The notes beneath the pieces were generated by a model. It did not search any database, was not told the origin of the DNA, and was given only the letters and a program-made list of their open reading frames with translations. 64,000 bases of DNA from Geomonas subterranea (lineage in GTDB: Bacteria; Desulfobacterota; Desulfuromonadia; Geobacterales; Geobacteraceae), in assembly GCF_019063845.1 (NCBI RefSeq), contig NZ_CP077683.1, positions 1,302,001 to 1,366,000 on the forward strand. The letters are read 5' to 3'. A program made the position numbers and the translations under genes. Of the stretch, positions 1 through 10,200 are shown one piece after another (the first letter of the stretch is position 1; each line of letters opens with the position of its first letter).

Positions 1-3000
1 CCCGACCCACTGGCCGCTGGACGCGTACTACGACGAGGACCAGAAGAGCCCGGACCGCACCTACGGACGCCGTGGCGGCTTCCTCTCCCCGGTGGATTTC
101 AACCCGATGGAATTCAACATCCCGCCCAACGTGCTGGAGGCGATCGACACCTCCCAGCTGCTCGGTCTGGTTGCAGCGGGGCAGGCGCTCAAGGACGCCG
201 GCTACGGCCCGGAGCGCGCCTTCGACAAGAGCAACGTATCCGTCATCCTCGGGGTCACCGGGACGCTTGAGCTGGTCATCCCGCTGGGAGCGCGCCTCGG
301 GCACCCGGTCTGGCGCTCCGCGCTCAAGGACGCCGGCGTCGACGAGGAAACCGCGAAAGACGTGGTCGAGCGGATCTCCGACTCCTACGTCCCCTGGCAG
401 GAAAACTCCTTCCCCGGGCTCCTGGGCAACGTGGTCGCGGGGAGGATCAGCAAACAGTACGACCTGGGCGGCACCAACTGCGTCGTCGACGCGGCCTGCG
501 CCAGCTCCTTCAGCGCCCTGCACCTCGCCTCCATGGAGCTGATGTCGGGCAAGTCCGACCTCGTCGTGAGCGGTGGCATCGACACCTTCAACGACATCTT
601 CATGTACATGTGCTTCAGCAAGACGCCGGCGCTCTCCCCGACCGGCAACGCCAAGCCTTTCGACGTTTCGGCGGATGGCACCATCCTGGGCGAAGGTCTC
701 GGGATCGTGGTGCTGAAGCGGCTCGCGGACGCCGAGCGCGACGGCGACAGGATCTACGCCGTGATCCGCGGCATCGGTTCCTCCAGCGACGGCAAGGGTG
801 ACGCGATCTACGCTCCCAGCGCCGCCGGGCAGAAGAAGGCGCTGGTGAACGCCTACCGCAACGCCGGGGTGACGCCGGAAAGCATCGGCATGCTCGAAGC
901 ACACGGCACCGGCACCAAGGTCGGTGACGCCGTGGAAGTGAGCGCGCTGCGCGAGGTGTACGGCAAGGCCGAAAACCCGTGGTGCGCCCTCGGCTCGGTG
1001 AAGTCCCAGATCGGGCACACCAAGGCGGCCGCAGGCTCCGCAGGCCTGATCAAGGCGGCGCTCTCCCTGCACCACAAGGTGATTCCGCCGACCATCAAGG
1101 TGCAGACCCCGCAAAAAGAGGTGGTGGCGGACAACTCCCCCTTCTACCTTCCGACCGGCAAGCGCCCCTGGTTCCCCCGTCCCGGCGCCCCCCGCCGAGC
1201 GGCGGTCAGCGCCTTCGGTTTCGGCGGGTCCAACTTCCACGTGGTCCTCGAGGAGTACCAACCCAAGAAACAGGGCGTGGACTGGGACGGCAACACCCAG
1301 ATCTTCACCTTCTCCGGCGCCGATGCAGCCTCACTTGCCACCAGGCTCGATGCCGTTCCCGCGGACGCCGCCTGGGCCGCCCTGCGCGACCTCGCCCTCG
1401 CTTCCCGCAGCTCCTTTGACGGGAAAGCGCCCCTGCGTCTCGCGCTGGTCGTGGAGCGCGGCAAGACCAACCTCGCCTCGCTGGTGAAGAACGCACGCGC
1501 CATGCTGGACAAGAACGCGAAATCGGCCTGGCAGACCCCGGACGGCGCCTACTTCGCCTGCGGCGCAGCTCCTGGTAAGCTCGGGATGCTGTTCCCCGGG
1601 CAGGGATCGCAGTACACCGGCATGCTCAACGACCTCGCCTGCAGTTTCCCTCAGGTGTTCGACGCCGTTGCCGCTGCCAACGAGGGATTTGTCACTGCCG
1701 ACGGCAGAACCCTATCGGACCTGATCTACCCCCCTTCCTCCTTTGACGACGCGACACGCGCCAAACAGGAAGAGGAACTGCGCGCCACCCAGGCCGCCCA
1801 GCCCGCCATCGGCGCCACTAGTCTCGGTGCGTTGCGCGTGCTGCGGAACTTCGGCGTCGAGCCCGATGCCGTCGCCGGGCACAGCTACGGCGAGCTCACG
1901 GCCCTGTGTGCCGCGGGGAGACTCGACGAGAGCGCACTGCACGAGCTGTCCCGCCTGCGCGGCACGCTGATGGGCGCCGGCGCAGGGGACAAAGGGAGCA
2001 TGCTTGCCGTTTCCGCGCCGCTCGACAGGATCGCCGAGGTGGTCACCACCGAAAAGCTCGACCTTGTCATCGCCAACAAGAACGCGCCGGCCCAGGCCGT
2101 TCTCTCCGGCACCAGCGCCGAGATCAAACGCGCCGTCACCGTGTTCAAGGGGCTGGGGCTCACGTGCAAGGAGCTGCCGGTAGCCGCCGCCTTCCATAGC
2201 GCGCTGGTCGCCGATGCCGCCAAGCCGTTCCTCGCTGCACTGGAAAAGATCGACATGCCGCAGGCGAAGATCCCGGTCTACGCCAACACTACCGCCGCCG
2301 TGTACCCGGCCGATGCGGCCGCAGCCAAGGCGCAGCTTGCCGCCCAGCTCGCCAAGCCGGTCGAGTTCGTCGCCCAGATAGAGGCGATGTACGCCGCAGG
2401 CATCACCACGTTCGTCGAGGTCGGCCCCGGCAGCCGCCTGACCGGGCTGGTGCAGGCCATCCTCGGCAATCGTCCTCACCTGGCCTTCGCGGTCGACGCC
2501 TCCTCCGGTAAACGTGCCGGCGTCGCGGACCTGGCCCGGACCGTAGCGCAGCTTGCCGTGCTCGGCTACGGCGTGAACCTCCCGCTCTGGGACGAGGGGC
2601 ACCGCCCTGCCCCGGCGCCCACCGGCAAAAGACCCGCGCTGACCATCCCGCTGTGCGGAGCCAACTACGTGAAGGCCAAGCCGAAGAAGCCGCCGGTCCA
2701 GCCGAAACCTGCCGTGATCGCTGCTGTGCAGCCTAGCGCGGCACCCGCTGCAGCTCCGGTCGCCCCGGTGCAGGCCGCAGCCGCCGTACCGCCGCAGGCA
2801 GCCTACCAGCACCCTGCACCCGCAGCGCCGGGATATCAGCCTCAGCCCGCAGCGCAGCCGGCTGCACACGCGGGGCTGAACGAGTCGCTGCGCCTCGCCC
2901 GCGAGGGGATGGCCGTCCTGCAGAAAATGCAGGAGGATACGGCACTGCTGCATCGCCGCTTCCTGGAAGGACAAGAGGCCGCCGCCAAGACCTTCCAGGC

Positions 3001-6000
3001 ACTCCTCGAGCAGCAACAGCAGCTCATCATGGGCGCGCCTGCCGCTCCGGTTGCCCGTCAGAGCGTACCGGCTGCTGTCGCCGCAGCTCCTGTCGCACCG
3101 GCACCGGTCCACGCCGCCACGGTCCCCGTTGCCCCCCCGGCTCCCGCTGTTGCTCCGGCTCCGGTCAAGGCCGCCCCGGCACCGGTCGCATCGGCTCCGG
3201 CCGCGCCCGCAGTCCCGGCACCCCCGGCCGCTAAAGGCCCCGACGCCGGTCACATCACGCAGACCCTTTTGACCGTCATCTCCGAGAAGACGGGGTATCC
3301 CATCGAGATGCTTGAACTCGACATGGGGATGGATTCCGATCTCGGCATCGACTCCATCAAGCGGGTCGAGATCCTCTCCACGCTGCAGGAACGCCTCCCC
3401 GGCTCGCCGGTCATCGGCCCCGAGCACCTGGGGACCCTGCGCACCCTGGGTGATATCGCCGGGCATCTCGCCGCAGGCGCAGCCTCGGCCGCTTCCCCTG
3501 AGAGCGCCGTCACCAGCGAGGGGACTGGCTCCGCAGGTGCCTGTCCCCCTTCCAACTCCCCTTCCCACGTCACCGAAACCCTCCTCGCCGTCGTGAGCGA
3601 GAAGACCGGTTACCCCGTGGAGATGCTTGAGCTTGAAATGGGGATGGACTCCGACCTGGGCATCGATTCCATCAAGCGCGTCGAGATCCTCTCCACGCTG
3701 CAGGAGCGCCTCCCGGGCTCGCCCGCCATCGGCCCCGAGCACTTGGGGACCCTGCGCACCCTGGGCGACATCGCCGGGCACCTCGCCGCCGGCACGGTTT
3801 CCGTTGCCGCGGTCGCACCTGTTGCCGCCGTTGCCGCTCCCACGGCAGGCGCCGGCGCTGCACAGGTGACCGAGACCCTCCTCGCCGTGGTGAGCGAGAA
3901 GACCGGGTATCCGGTCGAGATGCTCGAGCTCGAGATGGGGATGGATTCCGACCTCGGCATCGACTCCATAAAGCGCGTCGAGATCCTTTCCACGCTGCAG
4001 GAGCGCCTCCCAGGCTCGCCCGCCATCGGCCCCGAGCACCTGGGCACCCTGCGCACCCTGGGCGACATCGCCGGTCACCTTGCCGCAGGCGCCGCGCCTT
4101 CCGCCGCCGCTCCGGCCACCATCTCCGCGGCATCGAGCAGCAATGCCGCCGATGTGACGGCTACTCTCCTGGATGTGGTCAGCGAGAAGACCGGCTATCC
4201 CACGGAAATGCTGGAACTCGGCATGGGTATGGATTCCGACCTGGGCATCGACTCGATCAAGCGCGTGGAAATCCTCTCCACGCTGCAGGAGCGCCTCCCG
4301 GGGTCCCCGACCATCGGCCCCGAGCACCTTGGGACCCTGCGCACGCTGGGAGACATCGCCGGCTACCTCGGTTCCGGCTCCGGCTCCACCCCTGCCCCCG
4401 CCGTAACAGCCGTTGCCGCTCCTGCCGCGCCCGCTGCCCCGGTCGCGTCCCCGGCCGCAACCGCTCTCGATCACGCCGCCGTCAGCCAGGCCCTGCTCGA
4501 GGTGGTCAGCGACAAGACCGGCTATCCGGCCGAGATGCTCGAGATGACCATGGGGATGGATTCCGATCTCGGCATCGACTCCATCAAACGGGTCGAGATC
4601 CTGTCCGCCCTGCAGGAGAGGCTCCCCGCCTCCCCCGCCATCGGGCCGGAACATCTGGGGACCCTGCGCACGCTGGGCGATATCGCCAATTTCCTGGCGG
4701 CCCCCGCACAGGCTGCGGCTCCGGCCGCCGCTGAGGTCGCGCCCCCTGCCGTGACAGAGGCCGCCCCTACAGTGGCCGCCGCGGCTTTCCCTGCGGCAGC
4801 GCCCGCGCCCAGCCCCGCGCATCCCATCCAGCGCAGTTCCGTCGTTCCCGTGCTGCTTCAGGACCATGACGACGATGCCATCACGCTTGCCAACGACGGC
4901 GAGATCTGGGTTACCGATGACGGCTCCGCATTCGCAGCCGAGCTCTGCGGGATCCTCCTCGAGCACGGCTGCTCGGTCCGCAAGATCGACGCGGCCCAGG
5001 CCCGGCAGATCGCTCCTGCCGGCAAGCTCTCCGGCCTGGTTATCTGCGCGCCGGTGGCCGGCACCGACGACCTCTTCCTGGAAAACGCCTTCCTGCTCCT
5101 GAAGAACGCCGCTGCGGCCCTGGGTGAATCCGGACGCGCCGAGAGCGCCGTTTGCATCACCGTTTCCCGCCTGGACGGGGCATTCGGCTTCGGCTCCGGC
5201 AAGACGTTGAAGGATCCGCTCTCCGGCGCCCTGGCCGGCCTTACCAAGACCGCTGCCTTCGAATGGTCTGATGTCGTCTGCAAGGCGATCGACCTGGGCG
5301 AATTCCCGCACCCGGCAGCGGCTGCGGGCGCCGTCGCCATCGAGATGCTCCGTCGCGGCCCCGTGGAAGTAGGTCTCACCCCGGAAGGACGCTTCGGCCT
5401 GCAGACCGCCCTGCTCCCTTCCGCACCCGCTCCGGTCGACCCGGTCCTCGCACCGGGCGACGTGGTGGTGATCACGGGTGGCGGACGCGGCGTCACTGCC
5501 GTTTCGGCCCTGGCGCTCGCCAAGGAATACCATCCCTTCCTGGTCCTCCTCGGACGCAGTCCCGAGCCGCAGGACGAGCCCGCCTGGCTTGCCGGCGTCA
5601 CCGACGAAGCCGAGATCAAGCGCGCCATCATGCAAAATGCCACCGGGAAGCTGCATCCCCGCGAGATCGAGGAGCGTTACCGCTCGGTGGTGGCCGCCCG
5701 CGAACTCCGCGCCACCCTGGCTGCCATCGCCGCAACCGGCGCCGAGGCCATCTACCGCTCGGTCGACATCCGCGACCAGAGCGCCATGGAACTCCTGCTC
5801 GGCGAAGTGCGCCGCGCCCACGGAGCCATCCGCGGCGTCGTGCACGGGGCAGGCGTCCTCGCCGACCGGCTCATCGTCGACAAGACCCCCGAGCAGTTCG
5901 AACAGGTCTACAGCACCAAGGTGCACGGCCTGCGCGCCCTGTTGCACGCGACCCGCAACGACGACCTCAAGTTCGTCGCCCTCTTCTCCTCCTCCACCGG

Positions 6001-7198
6001 CCGTTTCGGCCGCGTGGGACAGGTGGATTACGCGGTGGCCAACGAGGTGCTGAACAAGACCGCCCAGGCCGAGGCGCGCCGCCGTTCCGGCTGCCGCTGC
6101 GTAAGCATCAACTGGGGACCGTGGGACGGCGGCATGGTCACCCCGGCGCTTAAGAAGGTGTTCGCCTCCGAGGGGATCGGCGTCATCGGCCTCGCCGAAG
6201 GGGGCGAGTTCCTGGCCCGCGAAATATCCGCGACCGACGCACCGGTGGAGATCGTGGCCATCGCCCAGCTGCCGGACCAGGCTGGCGCTGCCGCACCCGC
6301 TACCGGCAAGCCGCAGAACCTCTCCGAGGCGTTCTCCCTCACGCTGACCGTGCCGGAATACCCCTTCCTGCGCTCGCACGTGCTCGACGGGAAAGCGGTG
6401 CTCCCCATGGCGGTCATCGTCGAGTGGCTCGCCCATGGCGCGCTGCACGGCAACCCCGGTTTCCGCTTCCACGGCTTCAACGACCTGCGCATCTGCAAGG
6501 GGGTCGTCTTCGAGGACAACACCCCCTTCACGGTCAACGTGATGGCGGGGCGCGCCGAAAAACGTGAATCGTTCTGGCTGGTTCCGGTCGAGCTCTCCAG
6601 CCCGGGCGTGAACGGCAAGACCATCCTGCACGCCCGTGCCGAAATCGTTCTGGCCACCAAGCATCCCGAGGGGATCCGTTCCATCAAGGAGATCCCCAGC
6701 ACACCGTACGTGCCGCACGACGGGGTGATCTACAACAACGAGCGCCTGTTCCACGGCCCGGACCTGCACGGCATCGAGCAGGTGGACGGCTGTTCCGCCA
6801 AGGGGATCGCGGCCTCCGTGAAGGGCGCCCCGGCACCCGGAAAATGGATCCGGCGCCCCTTGAGAAGCTCCTGGCTCACCGACCCGCTGGTCCTCGACAG
6901 CGCCTTCCAGATGATGATCCTCTGGAGTTTCGAGCGTTTCGGCGCCGGTTCGCTCCCCTGCTTCGCGGCACGCTACCGCCAGTTCCAGGAAACCTTCCCC
7001 CGCGAGGGTGTCCAGGTGGTCATCCGCGTCACCTCCGAGAGCAAGCACGGCGCCAGCGCCGACATGGAGTTCCTCGACCGCAGCAGCGGCAAACTGGTGG
7101 CGCGCCTCGAAGGGTACGAGTGCGTGATCGACCCGTCCCTGAAACAGGCCTTCCAGCGCAACAAGCTTAGGACCGTAACGGTTGTGGGGGCGGCATAG
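1..7198 (+). CDS. pfaA: PfaA-type polyunsaturated fatty acid synthase, KS-AT-ACP(x5)-KR-DH (5' partial)
   Basis: Iterative type I synthase that elongates and processes an acyl chain on its own carrier domains. The frame is open from base 2, and the KS sequence before the GTG at 92 reads as normal KS, so the true start lies upstream. Domains in order: ketosynthase (active Cys codon 497, His in EAHGTGT at 902); acyltransferase (GQGSQYTGM, GHSYGE Ser codon 1883); Ala/Pro-rich linker; five acyl carrier domains with GIDSIK serines at 3353, 3668, 3965, 4253 and 4580; ketoreductase (TGGGRGV near 5475, Tyr in VDYAVAN near 6026); C-terminal dehydratase with HVLDGKAVLP (HxxxGxxxxP) and DSAFQ (DxxxQ). 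The order matches PfaA/Pfa2 proteins of marine gammaproteobacteria and myxobacteria. The stop is 2 nt before the next gene. An enoyl reductase (PfaD) is not in the window and may lie upstream. Confidence 0.93.
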   Translation, partial: PTHWPLDAYYDEDQKSPDRTYGRRGGFLSPVDFNPMEFNIPPNVLEAIDTSQLLGLVAAGQALKDAGYGPERAFDKSNVSVILGVTGTLELVIPLGARLGHPVWRSALKDAGVDEETAKDVVERISDSYVPWQENSFPGLLGNVVAGRISKQYDLGGTNCVVDAACASSFSALHLASMELMSGKSDLVVSGGIDTFNDIFMYMCFSKTPALSPTGNAKPFDVSADGTILGEGLGIVVLKRLADAERDGDRIYAVIRGIGSSSDGKGDAIYAPSAAGQKKALVNAYRNAGVTPESIGMLEAHGTGTKVGDAVEVSALREVYGKAENPWCALGSVKSQIGHTKAAAGSAGLIKAALSLHHKVIPPTIKVQTPQKEVVADNSPFYLPTGKRPWFPRPGAPRRAAVSAFGFGGSNFHVVLEEYQPKKQGVDWDGNTQIFTFSGADAASLATRLDAVPADAAWAALRDLALASRSSFDGKAPLRLALVVERGKTNLASLVKNARAMLDKNAKSAWQTPDGAYFACGAAPGKLGMLFPGQGSQYTGMLNDLACSFPQVFDAVAAANEGFVTADGRTLSDLIYPPSSFDDATRAKQEEELRATQAAQPAIGATSLGALRVLRNFGVEPDAVAGHSYGELTALCAAGRLDESALHELSRLRGTLMGAGAGDKGSMLAVSAPLDRIAEVVTTEKLDLVIANKNAPAQAVLSGTSAEIKRAVTVFKGLGLTCKELPVAAAFHSALVADAAKPFLAALEKIDMPQAKIPVYANTTAAVYPADAAAAKAQLAAQLAKPVEFVAQIEAMYAAGITTFVEVGPGSRLTGLVQAILGNRPHLAFAVDASSGKRAGVADLARTVAQLAVLGYGVNLPLWDEGHRPAPAPTGKRPALTIPLCGANYVKAKPKKPPVQPKPAVIAAVQPSAAPAAAPVAPVQAAAAVPPQAAYQHPAPAAPGYQPQPAAQPAAHAGLNESLRLAREGMAVLQKMQEDTALLHRRFLEGQEAAAKTFQALLEQQQQLIMGAPAAPVARQSVPAAVAAAPVAPAPVHAATVPVAPPAPAVAPAPVKAAPAPVASAPAAPAVPAPPAAKGPDAGHITQTLLTVISEKTGYPIEMLELDMGMDSDLGIDSIKRVEILSTLQERLPGSPVIGPEHLGTLRTLGDIAGHLAAGAASAASPESAVTSEGTGSAGACPPSNSPSHVTETLLAVVSEKTGYPVEMLELEMGMDSDLGIDSIKRVEILSTLQERLPGSPAIGPEHLGTLRTLGDIAGHLAAGTVSVAAVAPVAAVAAPTAGAGAAQVTETLLAVVSEKTGYPVEMLELEMGMDSDLGIDSIKRVEILSTLQERLPGSPAIGPEHLGTLRTLGDIAGHLAAGAAPSAAAPATISAASSSNAADVTATLLDVVSEKTGYPTEMLELGMGMDSDLGIDSIKRVEILSTLQERLPGSPTIGPEHLGTLRTLGDIAGYLGSGSGSTPAPAVTAVAAPAAPAAPVASPAATALDHAAVSQALLEVVSDKTGYPAEMLEMTMGMDSDLGIDSIKRVEILSALQERLPASPAIGPEHLGTLRTLGDIANFLAAPAQAAAPAAAEVAPPAVTEAAPTVAAAAFPAAAPAPSPAHPIQRSSVVPVLLQDHDDDAITLANDGEIWVTDDGSAFAAELCGILLEHGCSVRKIDAAQARQIAPAGKLSGLVICAPVAGTDDLFLENAFLLLKNAAAALGESGRAESAVCITVSRLDGAFGFGSGKTLKDPLSGALAGLTKTAAFEWSDVVCKAIDLGEFPHPAAAAGAVAIEMLRRGPVEVGLTPEGRFGLQTALLPSAPAPVDPVLAPGDVVVITGGGRGVTAVSALALAKEYHPFLVLLGRSPEPQDEPAWLAGVTDEAEIKRAIMQNATGKLHPREIEERYRSVVAARELRATLAAIAATGAEAIYRSVDIRDQSAMELLLGEVRRAHGAIRGVVHGAGVLADRLIVDKTPEQFEQVYSTKVHGLRALLHATRNDDLKFVALFSSSTGRFGRVGQVDYAVANEVLNKTAQAEARRRSGCRCVSINWGPWDGGMVTPALKKVFASEGIGVIGLAEGGEFLAREISATDAPVEIVAIAQLPDQAGAAAPATGKPQNLSEAFSLTLTVPEYPFLRSHVLDGKAVLPMAVIVEWLAHGALHGNPGFRFHGFNDLRICKGVVFEDNTPFTVNVMAGRAEKRESFWLVPVELSSPGVNGKTILHARAEIVLATKHPEGIRSIKEIPSTPYVPHDGVIYNNERLFHGPDLHGIEQVDGCSAKGIAASVKGAPAPGKWIRRPLRSSWLTDPLVLDSAFQMMILWSFERFGAGSLPCFAARYRQFQETFPREGVQVVIRVTSESKHGASADMEFLDRSSGKLVARLEGYECVIDPSLKQAFQRNKLRTVTVVGAA

Positions 7199-7200
7199 GC

Positions 7201-10200
7201 ATGAAGCAGCAGTCGCCTTCCGTGGCAATCGTCGGCATGGGCGGGATCTTTCCCGACGCGCCGGAACTGACAACTTTCTGGGAAAACATCCGTAACGGCA
7301 AGAGCGCGGCGCGCGAGGTCCCGGCGGGGCGCTGGGCCCTTCCGGCCGACGCCGCCTTCGATCCCGAGGCGGGGAAGCCCGACCACGTCTACTCCAAACG
7401 CGGCTGCTTCATCGACGCCGTCCCCGCGCCGTCCGGGCTTTCCGGCCTGCACATCGACCCGAAACTCGCCGAGGGGCTGGACCCCGCCTTCCACCTTTTG
7501 CTGCACGCAGGCAAGCGGGCGTTCGACAGCGCGGTTACGGCGAAGCTCGACCGCTCCCGCGTCGGCGTCATCATCGGCAACCTGGCGCTTCCGAGCGAGA
7601 AATCCGCCCAACTCTCCCGCGCCCTCCTGGGGCGGACCTTCGAGGAAAAGCTCCTCGGGCACGCCGGCACCGATCCCATCCCGAACCCGCTGAACCGTTA
7701 CGTGGCCGGGCTTCCCGCCGGATTCCTGGCCGCAGCACTGGGCCTTGGCGGCGGCTGCGGCACCCTGGACGCCGCCTGCGCCTCCTCGCTCTACGCCATC
7801 AAGCTCGCCTGTGACGAGCTCATCTCCGGCCGCGCCGACGCCATGCTCACCGGGGGGCTGTCCCGCCCCGATCCCCTCTACACCCAGATGGGCTTCGCCC
7901 AGCTGCGCGCCCTGTCGCGGCGCGGCATCTGCGCCCCCTTCGACGCCTCCGGCGACGGCCTCGTCGTGGGTGAAGGCGCCGGCATCTTCGTGCTCAAGCG
8001 GCTCGAGGACGCCATCGCGCAGGGGGACCGGATCTACGGCGTCATCAAGGGGATCGGGCTTTCCAACGACGTCGGTGGAAGCCTCCTGGCTCCCATGGCC
8101 GATGGGCAGTTGCGCGCCATGCGTGCAGCCTACGCCAAGGCCGGCTGGTCGCCGCAGGACGTGGATCTCATCGAGTGCCACGCCACCGGCACCCCGGTCG
8201 GTGACGCCACGGAAGTCGGGAGCCTCCGCGAACTTTGGGGGGACGCCTCCGGCACGGGGTGCGTGATCGGCTCGGTCAAGTCCAACATCGGTCACCTTTT
8301 GACCGCCGCCGGCTCCGCCGCGCTCACCAAGGTGCTCCTGGCCATGGCCGAGGAGACGTTGCCCCCTACCGCCAACTTCACCAAGGCGCCGGAAAACTTC
8401 CACCTGGAGGAGAGCCCCTTCCGCGTCCTGAAGGGCGCGACCCGGTGGCAGCGGCGCGCCGAAGGTGTACCCCGCCGCGCCGCCGTGTCCGCCTTCGGTT
8501 TCGGCGGTATCAACGCGCACCTGCTGGTAGAGGAATGGCTGCCGCAGGGGGCAGCTGCCGCCGTCGCCGCCCCCCCGAAAAAGGGAGGTCCCGTTGCGGT
8601 GGTCGGTCTCGACGCCCGCTTCGGGACATGGCAGGACCTGAAGTCCTTCCAGTCCCGGGTGCTTGGAGGCGACGCGGGGGCCAAGACCTCCCTCCCCAAG
8701 GACTGGTGGGGCGCCGAAAAAAGCGCCTGGTTTGACAAGGAAAAGCTGAAGGAGACACCCTTCGCCGGTTACTACCTGGACCAGTTCGCCCAGCCGACCG
8801 ACCAGTTCCGCATCCCGCCGAAGGAGCTGGAGGAGATGCTGCCGCAGCAGCTATTGATGCTGCAGTCGGCCGCAGCCGCCATGAAGGACGCCGGAGCGGA
8901 CCGGGGCGACAACCTGCGCGCAGGCGTCTTCGTCGGCATCGCCCTCGACTTGAACAGCACCAACTTCGCCTTCCGCTGGACCATCACTGAAAAAGCGGAG
9001 GCATGGGCGCGCCAGCTCGGCCTGCAGCTCTCCCCGGAGGAACTGGAGCAATGGATCGCGCAACTGCGTGATCACGCCGGCCCGCCCCTCACCGCGAACC
9101 GCACCATGGGCGCCCTGGGAAGCGTGGTCGCGAGCCGGGTAGCCCGTGAATTCCGCTGCGGCGGCCCCAGCTTCACCATGTCCAGCGAGGAGAGCTCCGG
9201 CCTGCGCGCCCTGGAAACCGCCGTGCGCCAGTTGCAGTCAGACGAGATCGATCGCGCCATCGTCGGCGCCGTGGATCTCGCCGGCGATTTGAGGGCCGCC
9301 ATCGGCCAGCACCTGAACCGCCCCTACTCCGGGTTCGGCAGCGTCACCCCCTTCGACCAGTCCGCCGACGGCACCGTCATCGGCGAGGGTGCCGCAACGG
9401 TCATCCTGAAGCGGCTGGAAGACGCGGAGCGCGACGGAGACCGGATCTACGCCGTTATCGGCGGCATCGGCAGCGCAAGCGGCGATGTCATGCTTCCCGG
9501 CGTCCCCGCCTACCGTCACGCGCTGGAGCGGGCCTACGGCGAGGCCGAGGTCGCTCCAGCCAGCATCGGTCTTCTGGAGGCCCACGGCAGCGGCAACGCG
9601 GCCGAGGACCGGATGGAAGCCGCCGCATTGACCGAGTTCTTCGACGAGCCGGGGCCGACCGCCCACCCAAGGCGCGTGGCCGTTGCCAGCGTAAAGGGTG
9701 ATATCGGACACACCGGCGCCGCCTCGGGCCTCGCCTCGCTGGTACGCGGCTGCCTTGCGCTGTACCAGGAGATCATCCCGGGTGCACGCACCGGCGAGCG
9801 TCCCGTGGCGCAGCTCTCCGGCAACGGCGCCCTCTTCCTCCCGGCAGGATCGCGTTACTGGCTGAGAAATCGCAGCGAAGGCGCACGCCAGGCCGGTGTC
9901 AGCGTCTTCGGCGTGGACGGCAGCGTGAGCCACGTGGTGCTGCAGGGGTATGACAAGGTGTCCGGGCGGGCGTCCGTCGAGCAGGTGGCGCCGCTGGGCG
10001 GCTGGGACGAGTTCCTGTTCTGCATCACCGGAACGAACCGCCAGGAGCTTGCCGAAGGGGTGCAGCAGCTTCGGGAAACGGCGGAAAGAAAGCCGGCACC
10101 GGAAATGGCCCTCCTCTCACGGCGCGTTTGCAAGGAAAGCAGCGCCTCCGGCGCGCCGCTCGCGGTCTCTTTGGTGGCACGCAGCGCCGACGAGCTCGCC

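Noticed and set aside
1712-7273. Very long open minus-strand frame opposite the PfaA-type gene (and similar long frames opposite other genes)
   Set aside because: It is the antisense of a strongly supported gene, low in recognisable motifs, and arises from high-GC codon bias that suppresses stops on the other strand.
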